Assembly: GCF_003201675.2 (NCBI RefSeq)
Contig: NZ_CP029287.2
Coordinates: 620,001-684,000, forward strand
Direction of reading: 5' to 3'
Origin: Metallosphaera hakonensis JCM 8857 = DSM 7519
Lineage (GTDB): Archaea > Thermoproteota > Thermoprotei_A > Sulfolobales > Sulfolobaceae
Length of the DNA stretch: 64,000 nt
Position numbers and translations under genes: made by a program
Notes under the pieces: generated by a model
What the model was told of the DNA's origin: nothing
Databases searched by the model: none
Seen by the model: only the letters and a program-made list of their open reading frames with translations
Shown here: positions 27,470 through 35,935 of the stretch, in pieces
Position numbering within the stretch: the stretch's first letter is position 1
Layout: each line of letters begins with the position of its first letter

Positions 27470-27524
27470 CCCTCTTACTAGTCACAAATTTAACTCCGTG
27501 ATTATATAGAGTTAATCGATTTTC

Positions 27525-27947
27525 ATGTCGGAAAGAGACAAGCTTTACCAGACGTTGCTGGACAGACTTTACGCCAAGTTGCCAAAGAAGGATTTGGCGT
27601 CAGAAACACAGACCTTACCTACTCTCTCAATTATAAACGTGGGCAATACTACGATTATCAGGAATTTCAGCGAATTCTGTGATAGAATAAGGAGGGAAGA
27701 CAAACTATGCATGAGATATTTACTCAAGGAACTTGCTGCGGCCGGTTCGTTATCAGATAATGGACAACTAATTATCCAGGGCAAGTTCTCCTCATCAATT
27801 GTAAATACTTTCATGGATAGATTCATCAAGACCTACGTGCAATGCTCAACCTGTAAGAGCTTGGACACGGTTCTTGTTAAGGAGAAAAAAATATGGTATA
27901 TCCAGTGTTTAGCGTGCGGAGCCAAGAACTCAGTTAAGCCGTTATAA
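27525..27947 (+). CDS. eif2b: Translation initiation factor aIF2, beta subunit
   Basis: A 140-residue protein matching archaeal aIF2-beta. The core alpha-beta domain contains TIIRNFSEFCDRIRREDK and LLKELAAAGSL. The C-terminal zinc ribbon has CSTC and CLAC pairs (YVQCSTCKSLDTV, IQCLACGAKN). It is one subunit of the GTP-binding factor that brings initiator tRNA to the ribosome. It heads a plus-strand run of translation/RNA genes: DUF424, NMD3-like, rnhB and a TGS-domain protein. Confidence 0.95.
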   Translation: MSERDKLYQTLLDRLYAKLPKKDLASETQTLPTLSIINVGNTTIIRNFSEFCDRIRREDKLCMRYLLKELAAAGSLSDNGQLIIQGKFSSSIVNTFMDRFIKTYVQCSTCKSLDTVLVKEKKIWYIQCLACGAKNSVKPL

Positions 27948-27955
27948 GTGAGATA

Positions 27956-28252
27956 ATGAAAGTAGTCTTGAACGTTATTAGAGGAGAAGGTCACGTTTTC
28001 GTTAATATTTGCCAAAAAGAACATCTCGGCAAGGTGTATAAAGAAAATAAGGCAGTCCTAAACGTTAACAATGAGTTTTATGGGGGAGACGAAGTTGACG
28101 TCGACTACGCGTTAGGCTTAGTTGACGAAGCCACTGTAGTTAGCATCGTTGGAGAAACTATTATAGAGGAGGCGATCAAGAGGGGTTTAGTGCATAGGGA
28201 CTCGGTTCTCACGGTATCTGGGGTGAAGTTCGCTCAAATCTACAATCTGTGA
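27956..28252 (+). CDS. DUF424 family protein
   Basis: A 98-residue archaeal conserved protein. Features include the N-terminal strand VVLNVIRGEGHVFVNIC, GGDEVDVDYALGLVDEATVVSIVG and IEEAIKRGLV. DUF424 genes are commonly found next to aIF2-beta and NMD3 in archaea. A role with translation or RNA is inferred only from this neighbourhood. It begins 8 bases after aIF2-beta and overlaps the NMD3-like gene by 4 bases. Confidence 0.82.
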   Translation: MKVVLNVIRGEGHVFVNICQKEHLGKVYKENKAVLNVNNEFYGGDEVDVDYALGLVDEATVVSIVGETIIEEAIKRGLVHRDSVLTVSGVKFAQIYNL

Positions 28253-28950
28253 TATCCATGACCGGAAAGTTCTGCGTTAGTTGCGGGAAGGAAAACGTCG
28301 AACTAATAGGAAGACTTTGTCCTTCTTGTTACGTGAAAAGCAGGGAGATGGCTAGGGTACCCAAGAGCATAACCATAACGACATGCAGGTTATGCGGTTC
28401 AAGAAAAGTTAAGGGAAAATGGGTGTCTAGGGGCGATCCCATGGAGAAAATTGAGGAAGAGGTATTATGGTCTCTTACCTTGGATGAGAAAGTGAAGGAA
28501 TATCACATTGAACTCGGAAACACGTGGTCAGATAACCACGGTGGTAATCACTTGACTCTAAGGATTACGGGTTCCGTGGAAAGCGAAAGGTTTGATGAGA
28601 CTAAGGATATCCTTATAAAAAATGAAGTGAGCCTCTGCGATTCTTGTATGAAGAAGAGAGGAAAATATTACGAGGCAATAATTCAGTTGAGGTCAAAAAG
28701 TGGTGACGTGAAACTAGAGGAGAAGAGGTTCTTTGAGTCCTTCTTCTCAAGGGAGGAGATATCCAACCTCTCTGACGTAGTTGAGCTCAGGGAGGGAGTA
28801 GATTACTATTTTATCAACAGAACTGTGGCTAAGAAGTTGGTTGCAAGATTCACCAGTGAAGTGAAAGCAGACCTTAAGGAGAGTTATCAGGGAGAGAGAA
28901 TAAAAAGAGGTAAAAGGGATGCTAAACTAGTTATTTCGCTGAGGATATGA
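28249..28950 (+). CDS. NMD3-like ribosome-associated protein
   Basis: A 233-residue archaeal NMD3 homologue. Two N-terminal zinc-binding clusters are visible: CVSCGKENVELIGRLCPSC, then TCRLCGSRKVKGKW and LCDSCMKKRGKYY further on. Several beta-rich segments follow. Eukaryotic NMD3 is an adaptor for 60S export; in archaea a role in large-subunit assembly or tRNA-site binding is presumed. It overlaps DUF424 and rnhB by 4 bases each, so the genes are translationally coupled. Confidence 0.87.
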   Translation: MISMTGKFCVSCGKENVELIGRLCPSCYVKSREMARVPKSITITTCRLCGSRKVKGKWVSRGDPMEKIEEEVLWSLTLDEKVKEYHIELGNTWSDNHGGNHLTLRITGSVESERFDETKDILIKNEVSLCDSCMKKRGKYYEAIIQLRSKSGDVKLEEKRFFESFFSREEISNLSDVVELREGVDYYFINRTVAKKLVARFTSEVKADLKESYQGERIKRGKRDAKLVISLRI

Positions 28951-29573
28951 GACTGGGAGTTGATGAAGCCGGGAGAGGTTGCCTGATTGGACCAATGGTT
29001 GTGGCTGGAGTAGTCTTACGGGAAGAGGCTATGGAAAGATTAAGGAACGCTGGAGTAAAGGACAGCAAGAAGCTTACTAGGGCTCAGCGTGAGAGGTTAT
29101 TTGATTTGATAACCACAGAGAGTGACGCCTTAGCCGTTGCTAAGGCCCAACCCGATGAGATCGACTTGCATAACCTCAACTCCGTCACCTACTTAAAGGT
29201 GATACAGGTAATAGATTCTCTATCTTGGCTGAAACCAGACATGGTCACGGTAGACAAAGTAGGAAAGGAGATTGAGGTTATTAGGTTCATAGAGGAACTC
29301 GGTCTTAAATCCAATGTAATTCATAAGGCAGACGAAACGTTCATCGAGGCCAGTGCAGCCAGCGTTGTAGCTAAGGTAATTAGAGACAGACTAATTGACT
29401 CCATGAAGCAGACATATGGGGACTTCGGTAGCGGTTATCCTTCAGATAGGAAAACGGTGAAGTGGATCAAGGAACTGGTGGAGAAGGGAGGAGATCCACC
29501 GAATATTATAAGAAGAACGTGGAAGTTTTTACTAAAACATGCCCCAAGCTTCTACGTAGAGAAGGTGAGTTAA
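28947..29573 (+). CDS. rnhB: Ribonuclease HII
   Basis: A 208-residue RNase HII. The active-site signature is GVDEAGRGCLIGPMVVAG at the N-terminus. The remaining acidic residues are in VTVDKVG and HKADETFIEASAASVVAK. It removes RNA from RNA-DNA hybrids and single ribonucleotides from DNA. The ATG overlaps the NMD3-like stop by 4 bases, and its stop directly abuts the next gene's GTG. Confidence 0.95.
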   Translation: MRLGVDEAGRGCLIGPMVVAGVVLREEAMERLRNAGVKDSKKLTRAQRERLFDLITTESDALAVAKAQPDEIDLHNLNSVTYLKVIQVIDSLSWLKPDMVTVDKVGKEIEVIRFIEELGLKSNVIHKADETFIEASAASVVAKVIRDRLIDSMKQTYGDFGSGYPSDRKTVKWIKELVEKGGDPPNIIRRTWKFLLKHAPSFYVEKVS

Positions 29574-30647
29574 GTGGTTACAAATCTTCCCGCTGAGGCC
29601 AAAACTAAGTGGCTCAGAGTAATGGATGCTAAAACCCCAGAGGAGAAAATCAAGGCCATACAGGACTTCCTTAGTAGCGTCCCGAAACACAAAGGAACCG
29701 AAAACCTTGTTTATTGGGCTAAGAGACGTCTCTCCGAACTTCGAGAGGAAAGCGAGAAGCAGAGGAGGAAGAGTAAGGCCGGTGGCCTCTCTTTTTTCGT
29801 GGAGAAGGAAGGTGCAGGACAGGTCCTGGTCTTAGGGAGAGATGAGTTGAAAAATCAACTGATTAGAAAACTCACCAATGTAAAACAGGACCCCAAGGAT
29901 TATCCAGTTCCTGCCATGACGTTCTTTGAGGACTCGCCGATTCAGTTGGTTAATCCCCCGCAAATAATACTTGATTCAAGACTAATAGTGAGCAAAATAC
30001 TTGGCCTAGCGAGGAATGCAGATTCGATATTGTTTGTGGTTGAAGACCAGGAGGAATTTCAGAGAATGCGAGAATTTCTGGAAAACAATAACATACTTCT
30101 AGGGAAACCTAAAGGCAAGGTAGTAATTGAGAGGTTCAGAAGTAGTAAGGAAGGAATAAGAATAGTCATGCTGGGCCGTCTGGTGGGAACAACGGAAGAT
30201 CAAGTGAAGGAATATTTGAGCGAGTTTGGAATAAAGTCTGCAGTGGTGAAAGTGATGGGAGAGGTAAATCTAGATGACGTGGAAAAGTCCCTATTCGAGG
30301 CAATAGCGTTCAAACCTGCTGTCATTGCGTCAATAAAGCCATTTTCCATGTCCAATACACCAGTGGTTCCTATAACCAATCTAGATCTGCTTAAGCGTGA
30401 ACTCTTCCATAGCCTGGACGTAATAAGAGTGTACACAAAGGAACCCATGGAAGAGCCAACTACAGATCCCATGTTTATGAGAAGAGGATCCACGGTTTTA
30501 GATGTTGCACAGAAACTGCACAGTGAATTGTCGGAGAACTTCAAGTATGCTAGAGTGTGGGGAAAATCGGCCAGATTTCCAGGCCAGAGAGTCGGAGAAG
30601 ACCACGTATTAGAGGATAAAGATATCGTCGAAATTCACGTTAAGTAA
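29574..30647 (+). CDS. TGS-domain protein with degenerate DRG-like GTPase domain
   Basis: A 357-residue protein laid out like DRG/Obg-family GTPases: a helical N-terminus, a basic segment (RRKSKAGGLSFFVEKEG), a G-domain-like region and a C-terminal TGS domain (about residues 280-357, with VIRVYTKEP, RRGSTVLDVAQKLHSEL and a closing EDKDIVEIHVK). The P-loop position, expected as GFPSVGKST, reads VLVLGRDELKNQLIRKL and lacks GKS/T. The DxxG position is also lost (QIILDSRLI). It therefore probably does not bind GTP normally. The protein begins at GTG next to rnhB. A ribosome-linked role is inferred from DRG proteins and the neighbourhood. Confidence 0.72.
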   Translation: MVTNLPAEAKTKWLRVMDAKTPEEKIKAIQDFLSSVPKHKGTENLVYWAKRRLSELREESEKQRRKSKAGGLSFFVEKEGAGQVLVLGRDELKNQLIRKLTNVKQDPKDYPVPAMTFFEDSPIQLVNPPQIILDSRLIVSKILGLARNADSILFVVEDQEEFQRMREFLENNNILLGKPKGKVVIERFRSSKEGIRIVMLGRLVGTTEDQVKEYLSEFGIKSAVVKVMGEVNLDDVEKSLFEAIAFKPAVIASIKPFSMSNTPVVPITNLDLLKRELFHSLDVIRVYTKEPMEEPTTDPMFMRRGSTVLDVAQKLHSELSENFKYARVWGKSARFPGQRVGEDHVLEDKDIVEIHVK

Positions 30648-31052
30648 TCCTAACTGTCCTGAAAGGCAATATTGTATAATCTTATGTCATTATCCAGTAA
30701 TTTAATAGCATGATAATTTGCCAAGGAGATTGGTTCTCGTAATGCTCTTGGAGCCTCTTTTAATCTAATGATAAGTTCCTTATAACACATACCTTAAATT
30801 TACGTTTGGTTAAATTATTCAGATTTTTTCATTATACTGAGAGTTATACAAGATCTGGTCCCCAATGTTTCCGTAATACCTCATGTGAAGGACTCATCTT
30901 GACATAAAAGACGAAAAGGTAAGGGGGATTTCCCTGAAACGCTGCCAAAAGTTTTAGTAAATCCTTGAAAACTCTCATGTACAATATCTTATTCATGTAA
31001 AGATAAGCTCAACATTTTGCCTAAAATGTTTAAAAACTGAGATTTAAACGTG
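30648..31052. other. Intergenic region with one short candidate ORF
   Basis: About 405 bases between the TGS-domain gene and the convergent SRPBCC-like gene. It is AT-rich with no RNA gene recognised. A 50-codon minus-strand ORF (30844-30996) is listed separately. Nothing else could be supported. Confidence 0.5.
30844..30996 (-). CDS. Short candidate ORF, 50 residues, possibly an IS-derived fragment
   Basis: Read from ATG at 30996 to TAA at 30844-30846. The translation contains MNKILYMRVFKDLLKLLAAF and ends SHEVLRKHWGPDLV. The amino-acid composition looks protein-like (no rare runs, mixed charge), and it is too short for the usual ORF cut-off. It has no recognisable domain. It may be a small gene or a fragment left by a mobile element. 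No strong promoter is evident. Confidence 0.3.
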   Translation of the reverse strand: MNKILYMRVFKDLLKLLAAFQGNPPYLFVFYVKMSPSHEVLRKHWGPDLV

Positions 31053-31892
31053 CTAAGCCTGAGATTCATACTTTCTCTGACTAATGTCTATGGATTTGGA
31101 AACTTGTTCACTAGCCGAATCTAACGCTTTCTCCACGTCTATTTCGTAGGCTACAGCCACTCCTGACCCGCTTTCCATCACCAAACTAGCTAGCACGTCA
31201 TTACCAGTGATAATTTTGTTACCCTTTATCATTTTCATCATGGTGGGCTGACCGTTTATCACTTGAATGCTAGCCCTTAGGTTATTTCTCTTAATAATAA
31301 TGAAACCTGTAGTAATATTTTGAATCAACTGTCTTATCTTAGGCACAATCTCAGCAATGTCTCCCTCTATTCTTTGTACTTCAGCTACTGACATTCCTTG
31401 TTCTATTGTCTCTTCTTTAAAGTACAACTTCATGTAAGGGATGATATGCTCTTGAATGAAATGCTGAGCCAATTGAAAAGGACTTTTACCAACTAATTTC
31501 TCCAGAGCCGAGGACTTATAGTTCACATCTAGGCCTATTTTAATTGATGTGCCACTGTTAGTATCGTTGAGATAGAACTCCGCCTTCCATTCAAGTTTAT
31601 GATCATCGGTTTTACCGCTGTATGTTATGGTACTACCTGATACCTCTGGGCCTCTCATGTAACCCAAAACTACGTGGAGTTTGGTATCAGGTGTTCCAAA
31701 GACATAAAGAACTCTGAAGTCTCTTCCAGGTTTAATAAGCTTTCCAGGTGATACATATTCACCTGTTGCCTCATCAACTACCTGTAGTATACTTATGTGA
31801 CCCATGACTCCTGAGAACAGGAAAGGATCTAAGAGCGCAGATCTAACCTTAGCTTTGGACGCAGTTATTGAGAACTCATAGGTTTCTAACAT
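31053..31892 (-). CDS. SRPBCC/START-like domain protein of unknown function
   Basis: A 279-residue protein starting MLETYEFSITASKAKVRSAL, the typical opening strand and helix of a START/SRPBCC fold. A beta-rich region follows (DHKLEWKAEFYLND), then a long helix with SPFQLAQHFIQEHIIPYM. The C-terminal 100 residues form a second alpha-beta unit. Ligand and role are unknown. The ORF extends upstream to 32060, but ATG 31892 is preferred: it fits the fold start, and a TATA-like AAAATATAAAG lies at 31920-31930 with a short leader ending in AGGT. The neighbours give no clear clue. Confidence 0.62.
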   Translation of the reverse strand: MLETYEFSITASKAKVRSALLDPFLFSGVMGHISILQVVDEATGEYVSPGKLIKPGRDFRVLYVFGTPDTKLHVVLGYMRGPEVSGSTITYSGKTDDHKLEWKAEFYLNDTNSGTSIKIGLDVNYKSSALEKLVGKSPFQLAQHFIQEHIIPYMKLYFKEETIEQGMSVAEVQRIEGDIAEIVPKIRQLIQNITTGFIIIKRNNLRASIQVINGQPTMMKMIKGNKIITGNDVLASLVMESGSGVAVAYEIDVEKALDSASEQVSKSIDISQRKYESQA

Positions 31893-32349
31893 ACCTAATC
31901 TTTGAATAGCTAAGAATGCTAAAATATAAAGCTTGTTAATAATCTTTCGAACACTATTCGTAAAGTTCTCTACATAAAGAAGGAAATTCGGAAATCGATA
32001 TCGAGAATCGGGCCCTCCCCATATAGATTGCCTGGAAAACATCACTTTCAGGTATAACACGCGACTACTATTGAAGCCCAGGAAATTTTAACCACAACTA
32101 CTTTCCTGGTTTGGACGAATCTATCTCACTGGCTTTCAATCTTTAATCAGTAAAACTCTAGATAATCCGTTGCTGTAATCAATGGTATATCCTTACAACC
32201 TTTAAAACTACTTAGACTCGTCACCCTTTTGAAATTCACATGATTTACTTCTGTTCTTCCAGGCTCCTTATTACTACATTTTACGAGTATTATATAGGCC
32301 TCTTGTTTAAACCTGGTACTTTCATAATCCCTGTTTCAGTGAATCAGGA
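31893..32349. other. Intergenic region with promoter and an 8-bp inverted repeat
   Basis: This divergent intergenic DNA holds the TATA-like box of the SRPBCC-like gene (31920-31930) and a perfect inverted repeat CCAGGAAA (32078-32085) / TTTCCTGG (32102-32109), which may be a hairpin or operator. A GTTTAAAC near 32305 could be the TATA box for the plus-strand gene at 32350. No RNA gene was recognised. Confidence 0.4.
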
Positions 32350-32874
32350 GTGAGCGTAGATGTTGATAATGGATTATTCCCCTCCCAGACGGTAATGGAG
32401 GGATCTGGAGAAGCGGTTGCACATATAGTAGCAGCTGCCTCTGTACTCAAGTCTATGGGAGAATTATCCTTGGATGTCGTAGAGATTGTGAGAAAGTACG
32501 TAGATAACTGGATAATGAGCATGGTCCCTCTAGACTATATTCCTGGTATGGCTGAATACCTAGGTGGTAAGCTCAACAAATCGATCCTTGACGTCCCGAA
32601 CGAAGTGTCCGAGGAGGAGTTTGGTGAAACACTCGAGATAATAACCTCAGTGAAGAAATCTCTTGATATGGGAGAGATCCCATATAACTTTGGCGATGCA
32701 GAGGTTAGAATAGATAGAGTATTTAGAGGCCTAGGTCTGGACGCTAACGACTTCGGGAGATTCGTGGGGGAAGTGAATTTACTGGAGAAAATGAAAAGGA
32801 CTATAACGTTATTCGTCCTTGCTATAGGTATAGCTTCAGTACGTGATAAGTTATGGATAGTGGAATCTCAATAA
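32350..32874 (+). CDS. Helical protein of unknown function, 174 residues
   Basis: Not recognised. The predicted protein is mostly alpha-helical with no membrane segment apart from a mildly hydrophobic stretch near the C-terminus (TITLFVLAIGIASV). It is rich in acidic residues and has no obvious motif. The start is GTG at 32350. It overlaps the following C2H2-like zinc-finger gene by 22 bases, so the two probably act together. The downstream convergent genes are a VWA/MoxR pair. Confidence 0.6.
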   Translation: MSVDVDNGLFPSQTVMEGSGEAVAHIVAAASVLKSMGELSLDVVEIVRKYVDNWIMSMVPLDYIPGMAEYLGGKLNKSILDVPNEVSEEEFGETLEIITSVKKSLDMGEIPYNFGDAEVRIDRVFRGLGLDANDFGRFVGEVNLLEKMKRTITLFVLAIGIASVRDKLWIVESQ

Positions 32875-33167
32875 CTGCGGAGAAACTGGTTGAGGTGACC
32901 GCAAAGTACGCTTCTCAGATAGCAGTAAAGGAAGAAGAATACGTTAAGGCGGTGGGTTTCTCGTCTCGGGAAATGGGCCAAAGAGTGGTGAAGAGGGTAA
33001 GTTTCTGGTTAATTACTCAAAACTCGACTCTCCTTTATTGCAGGTTATGTAATAGGGGGCCTTTCACGAAGAGAGGAATGTTTCTGCATCTCACTAGGAT
33101 GCATCATTCTGAGATCAAACTGATGTTAGAAGAAGAGATTAAAAGGGAGATAAAAACTATACTTTAG
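32853..33167 (+). CDS. Small C2H2 zinc-finger protein
   Basis: A 104-residue protein with one C2H2-type finger near residues 66-86: YCRLCNRGPFTKRGMFLHLT followed by RMHH (C-x2-C ... H-x4-H). Helical segments flank it, and the C-terminus is a charged helix (EEEIKREIKTIL). Single C2H2 fingers are common among Sulfolobales and their viruses, usually in DNA- or protein-binding regulators. The function is unknown. It overlaps the upstream 174-residue gene by 22 bases. Confidence 0.68.
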   Translation: MDSGISITAEKLVEVTAKYASQIAVKEEEYVKAVGFSSREMGQRVVKRVSFWLITQNSTLLYCRLCNRGPFTKRGMFLHLTRMHHSEIKLMLEEEIKREIKTIL

Positions 33168-33170
33168 AGG

Positions 33171-34526
33171 TCAAGATTCAACTACTTTTAGAAGATCTCC
33201 TTGATCTAATCTGTATACCACGAGATAGTTATCTGAAACCCTCTTTAAGTCAGCGTTGTCTCCCCTTATCATCACGCTTATAAGTGTGGCGTTAGCTTCC
33301 TTTAAGGATCTCCTTACCGTAGTCTCTGCAATTTTATCTTCACCGTCGGTAAGTATTATAACTTCACTGACTCCCCTCACATGACCGTCCTTTATATCAT
33401 CGCAGGCAGACATAACCGATCTCGATATGTCCGTGCCTCCTCCTCCTCTTATTTTACCTATGTATTCGACCATCTTAATAACGTCCTTACTTTTAGCGCT
33501 CTTTATTACCTTTATCAGAGGATAAGGTATGTTATCAAAGAACCTCAAATAGAAGTCCCTATTCTCTCTCCTAGCCCTACTATATAGTGCGAGTGCTACT
33601 GCCTTAGCCCACAATATTTTCTCGCCGTCCATACTTCCAGACTTGTCGAGTAGAAGATAAATGGGTCCCCAGTTCTCCTTAATCTGCTTTTGGTAGAGGA
33701 GAAGTTGGCTTTCGGCCAGTTTCACATCAAACAACTCTTCAGGCAATGCAAGCTCTGAGGGAACTAACCTTTCAAGGTCCGATCCTTCCTCATAGCCATA
33801 CAGTTCTCCCCTGGCATACCTTGTGGTTCTCTTCTTGGTGAAGCTACCTAATTTTGGTATACCGCTAAGGAACTCTAGAATCTTCTTAATCTCAGTATTC
33901 CTGGCTAACCTTAATACGTCGTGAATGTCCCCCTCAAAAGTCATCATGGACCCTGTTCCGGCTCCGTTTCCCCCTACTATTCTTTGCATGTTCCTTACGG
34001 AATTGGCGTCCTCGGAGGCCTTGGCCATAGCCTTTTCGTGAACCTGCTTCATGAGTTTCCCTGATGCCTGGTTTTCCTGTTGTTGATTCTGGTTCTGCTT
34101 CCCCTCTTTCCCTTGAGTTCCCTTCATTATTCCATTGAGTATCTGCTCAGCAGCTTCTCTCTCCTCTTGGGACTGAGACGTCCTTCTTATCCTCTCTAGT
34201 TCTTCTATGAGGTTCTGAACGTAACTCACTGAAAGCGCCATACTAACTGCAGAGTTAGCAATTGAGTAATTCCTGTTTCTGTTAACAATCTCTGATGATA
34301 AAGTTAGATCCATCAGCGAATATTTTATACCGTCACTTTGCTCAACCTCTCCCTTAGTCTTTAGAATTGGCAAAGGCAAATAGTGGACGTAATAGGTGTC
34401 TACTAAAAACAGGGGATCAACATTGGACTCCTTTCCAGAGACTCTCCTTAGGGTGCTAAGTATCCTTTCCCCTCTATACTTAATCACGGGGCTATCGTAA
34501 TCTACACCTCTAAGGAGACCTGTCAT
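33171..34526 (-). CDS. VWA-domain protein (partner of MoxR ATPase)
   Basis: A 451-residue protein. The N-terminal 280 residues are helical with a glutamine-rich linker ([13 protein letters not shown]). The C-terminal von Willebrand A domain carries the MIDAS motif [13 protein letters not shown] near residue 296, the Thr in GGGTDIS and the Asp in ILTDGED. The layout resembles ViaA/CoxE-type proteins that work with a MoxR-family AAA ATPase. The ATPase gene lies directly upstream with a 4-base overlap. The pair probably forms a chaperone-like complex inserting metals or remodelling complexes; the client is unknown. Confidence 0.85.
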   Translation of the reverse strand: MTGLLRGVDYDSPVIKYRGERILSTLRRVSGKESNVDPLFLVDTYYVHYLPLPILKTKGEVEQSDGIKYSLMDLTLSSEIVNRNRNYSIANSAVSMALSVSYVQNLIEELERIRRTSQSQEEREAAEQILNGIMKGTQGKEGKQNQNQQQENQASGKLMKQVHEKAMAKASEDANSVRNMQRIVGGNGAGTGSMMTFEGDIHDVLRLARNTEIKKILEFLSGIPKLGSFTKKRTTRYARGELYGYEEGSDLERLVPSELALPEELFDVKLAESQLLLYQKQIKENWGPIYLLLDKSGSMDGEKILWAKAVALALYSRARRENRDFYLRFFDNIPYPLIKVIKSAKSKDVIKMVEYIGKIRGGGGTDISRSVMSACDDIKDGHVRGVSEVIILTDGEDKIAETTVRRSLKEANATLISVMIRGDNADLKRVSDNYLVVYRLDQGDLLKVVES

Positions 34527-35668
34527 GTGTAAATCCCCAGCTTTCTACCTACTTTTTCCACCAACTTATCTATCTCTGACCCTACCTCTCTTGAGAACTC
34601 CTCTACCTTCTCGTCTCCGCTTTCTCTACCTAAGGAGATTACTCTATCTTTAGTGGCCCTTAGACTCCTAATCAGGTCTATCAGTCTAGGGTCTGACTCA
34701 TTGGCTGCATCCACATATTTCCCTGCCTCCTTAATATTATTGAATATTTCGTTCAGTTCCCTCATGTATTTTATTGGGGTCTTTAGTTCCTCGGAAAGCA
34801 AAGCAGAGACCTTTTCAAAATCGTCAAGCTCCCTGGGTGCAATGTACTTCAGCACCACTAGATCCTCTTCGGTTGCCTTCATCCTCGAGTTAAGTAAGGC
34901 GTGGGCTGAAACTATCTTCAGGACTTTACCCTTTCTCCTATCGGTCAAATGGACCCCTTTCTCCTCGAGCATTACATATAGCTTTAGTAATTTAGATTTT
35001 ATTTGACTTAAATCAACATCAGGCAACATACCATAAAGTCTGTCTAAGTCCTGGACCGTCATAACCGGTTCTTTTACTTTCCATTTCTCAGTAAATTCCA
35101 GCTCCCATGAAGAATCAATGAGGTCCTTCCACATATCCTCGCCAACAGGTTTAGCGTAATGCCTGAGCAAGAGACGATCGTAAAGAGCCTCAAGCTCGGG
35201 CTCGTCGGGTACCCTATTACTGGCGCTTATGAGGGTTCTCAACGGGACCTTAATTACATTATAACCATCGTAGATGACCCTCTCGTTGAGCAGAGATAGG
35301 AGAGCGTTAAGAATAGCGGAATTAGCGTTGAATATTTCGTCCAGGAACGCAAGTTCGCTCTCCGGAAGCCTCTCCTTCGTTATCCTCCTGTAAATACCTT
35401 GCTTTAATGCATTAACGTCAAGGGCTCCAAACAGTTCAGCCGGTTCCGTATACTTAGTTAATAAATACATGAAGAATTTAGCGTTCAATAAATCTGCAGC
35501 CCTCCTAGCAAGAGCCGACTTTGCCGTTCCAGGCTCCCCTATCAATACAATATGCTCTTTGGTGAGGAGTGCCAGGGTAAGAACCTTCGCCTCCTCTTCC
35601 CTTCCCACGAATGGGGAATAGAGGTTTTCCAAAAATTTTTTGGGAAGTTCAAGGAGTGATGTACTCAC
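34523..35668 (-). CDS. MoxR/RavA-family AAA+ ATPase
   Basis: A 381-residue AAA+ protein. Walker A is [15 protein letters not shown] near residue 40, then the MoxR-type [15 protein letters not shown] motif, Walker [25 protein letters not shown] and sensor 1 ISASNRVP. The C-terminal 150 residues are helical, as in RavA. It is encoded directly ahead of a VWA-domain protein, the standard MoxR-VWA partnership. A TATA-like AGCTTATAAAC at about 35700-35711 is the likely promoter. The client is not evident from neighbours. Confidence 0.88.
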   Translation of the reverse strand: MSTSLLELPKKFLENLYSPFVGREEEAKVLTLALLTKEHIVLIGEPGTAKSALARRAADLLNAKFFMYLLTKYTEPAELFGALDVNALKQGIYRRITKERLPESELAFLDEIFNANSAILNALLSLLNERVIYDGYNVIKVPLRTLISASNRVPDEPELEALYDRLLLRHYAKPVGEDMWKDLIDSSWELEFTEKWKVKEPVMTVQDLDRLYGMLPDVDLSQIKSKLLKLYVMLEEKGVHLTDRRKGKVLKIVSAHALLNSRMKATEEDLVVLKYIAPRELDDFEKVSALLSEELKTPIKYMRELNEIFNNIKEAGKYVDAANESDPRLIDLIRSLRATKDRVISLGRESGDEKVEEFSREVGSEIDKLVEKVGRKLGIYT

Positions 35669-35835
35669 TATTATTCTCCCTGTATTGATTAGGGAATTCT
35701 AGCTTATAAACAGAGGTTAAGAATTATGATAGTACTAAAATGTTTTATATTTTACATAATTTACCATAAAATTTAAGAATATCGTCTTGAACAATATGAC
35801 GTGACCATAGAAACTATCTAAGATTTTAGATTGTA

Positions 35836-35935
35836 GTGAACTACCCCGCCCTCACGACGGGGCATCTCCACCTCGCGATGGGGATTTCCTGCTTCTTCCA
35901 GGAAACTTACTATACACACCCTCAGAGAAGGGAAT
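35836..35935 (-). ncRNA. Probable omega RNA (TnpB guide RNA) region at the right end
   Basis: TnpB guide RNAs are made from the 3' part of tnpB and the right end, with the guide lying just outside the element. Here the last codons of tnpB and the following bases form GC-rich hairpins, CCCCG/CGGGG at 35844-35862 and a weaker ATCCCC/GGAGAT one within 35863-35888. The guide would be the flanking DNA to the left of about 35838. This rests on family knowledge plus visible hairpins; no transcript evidence exists. Confidence 0.45.

Noticed and set aside
31893-32060. N-terminal extension of the SRPBCC-like ORF to 32060
   Set aside because: The extra 56 residues do not fit the fold, and the TATA-like box and AGGT leader support ATG 31892.
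32240-32353. 37-codon plus-strand ORF ending at the GTG of the 174-residue gene
   Set aside because: It has biased hydrophobic/aromatic content, no promoter at a suitable distance and no recognisable feature; probably chance.
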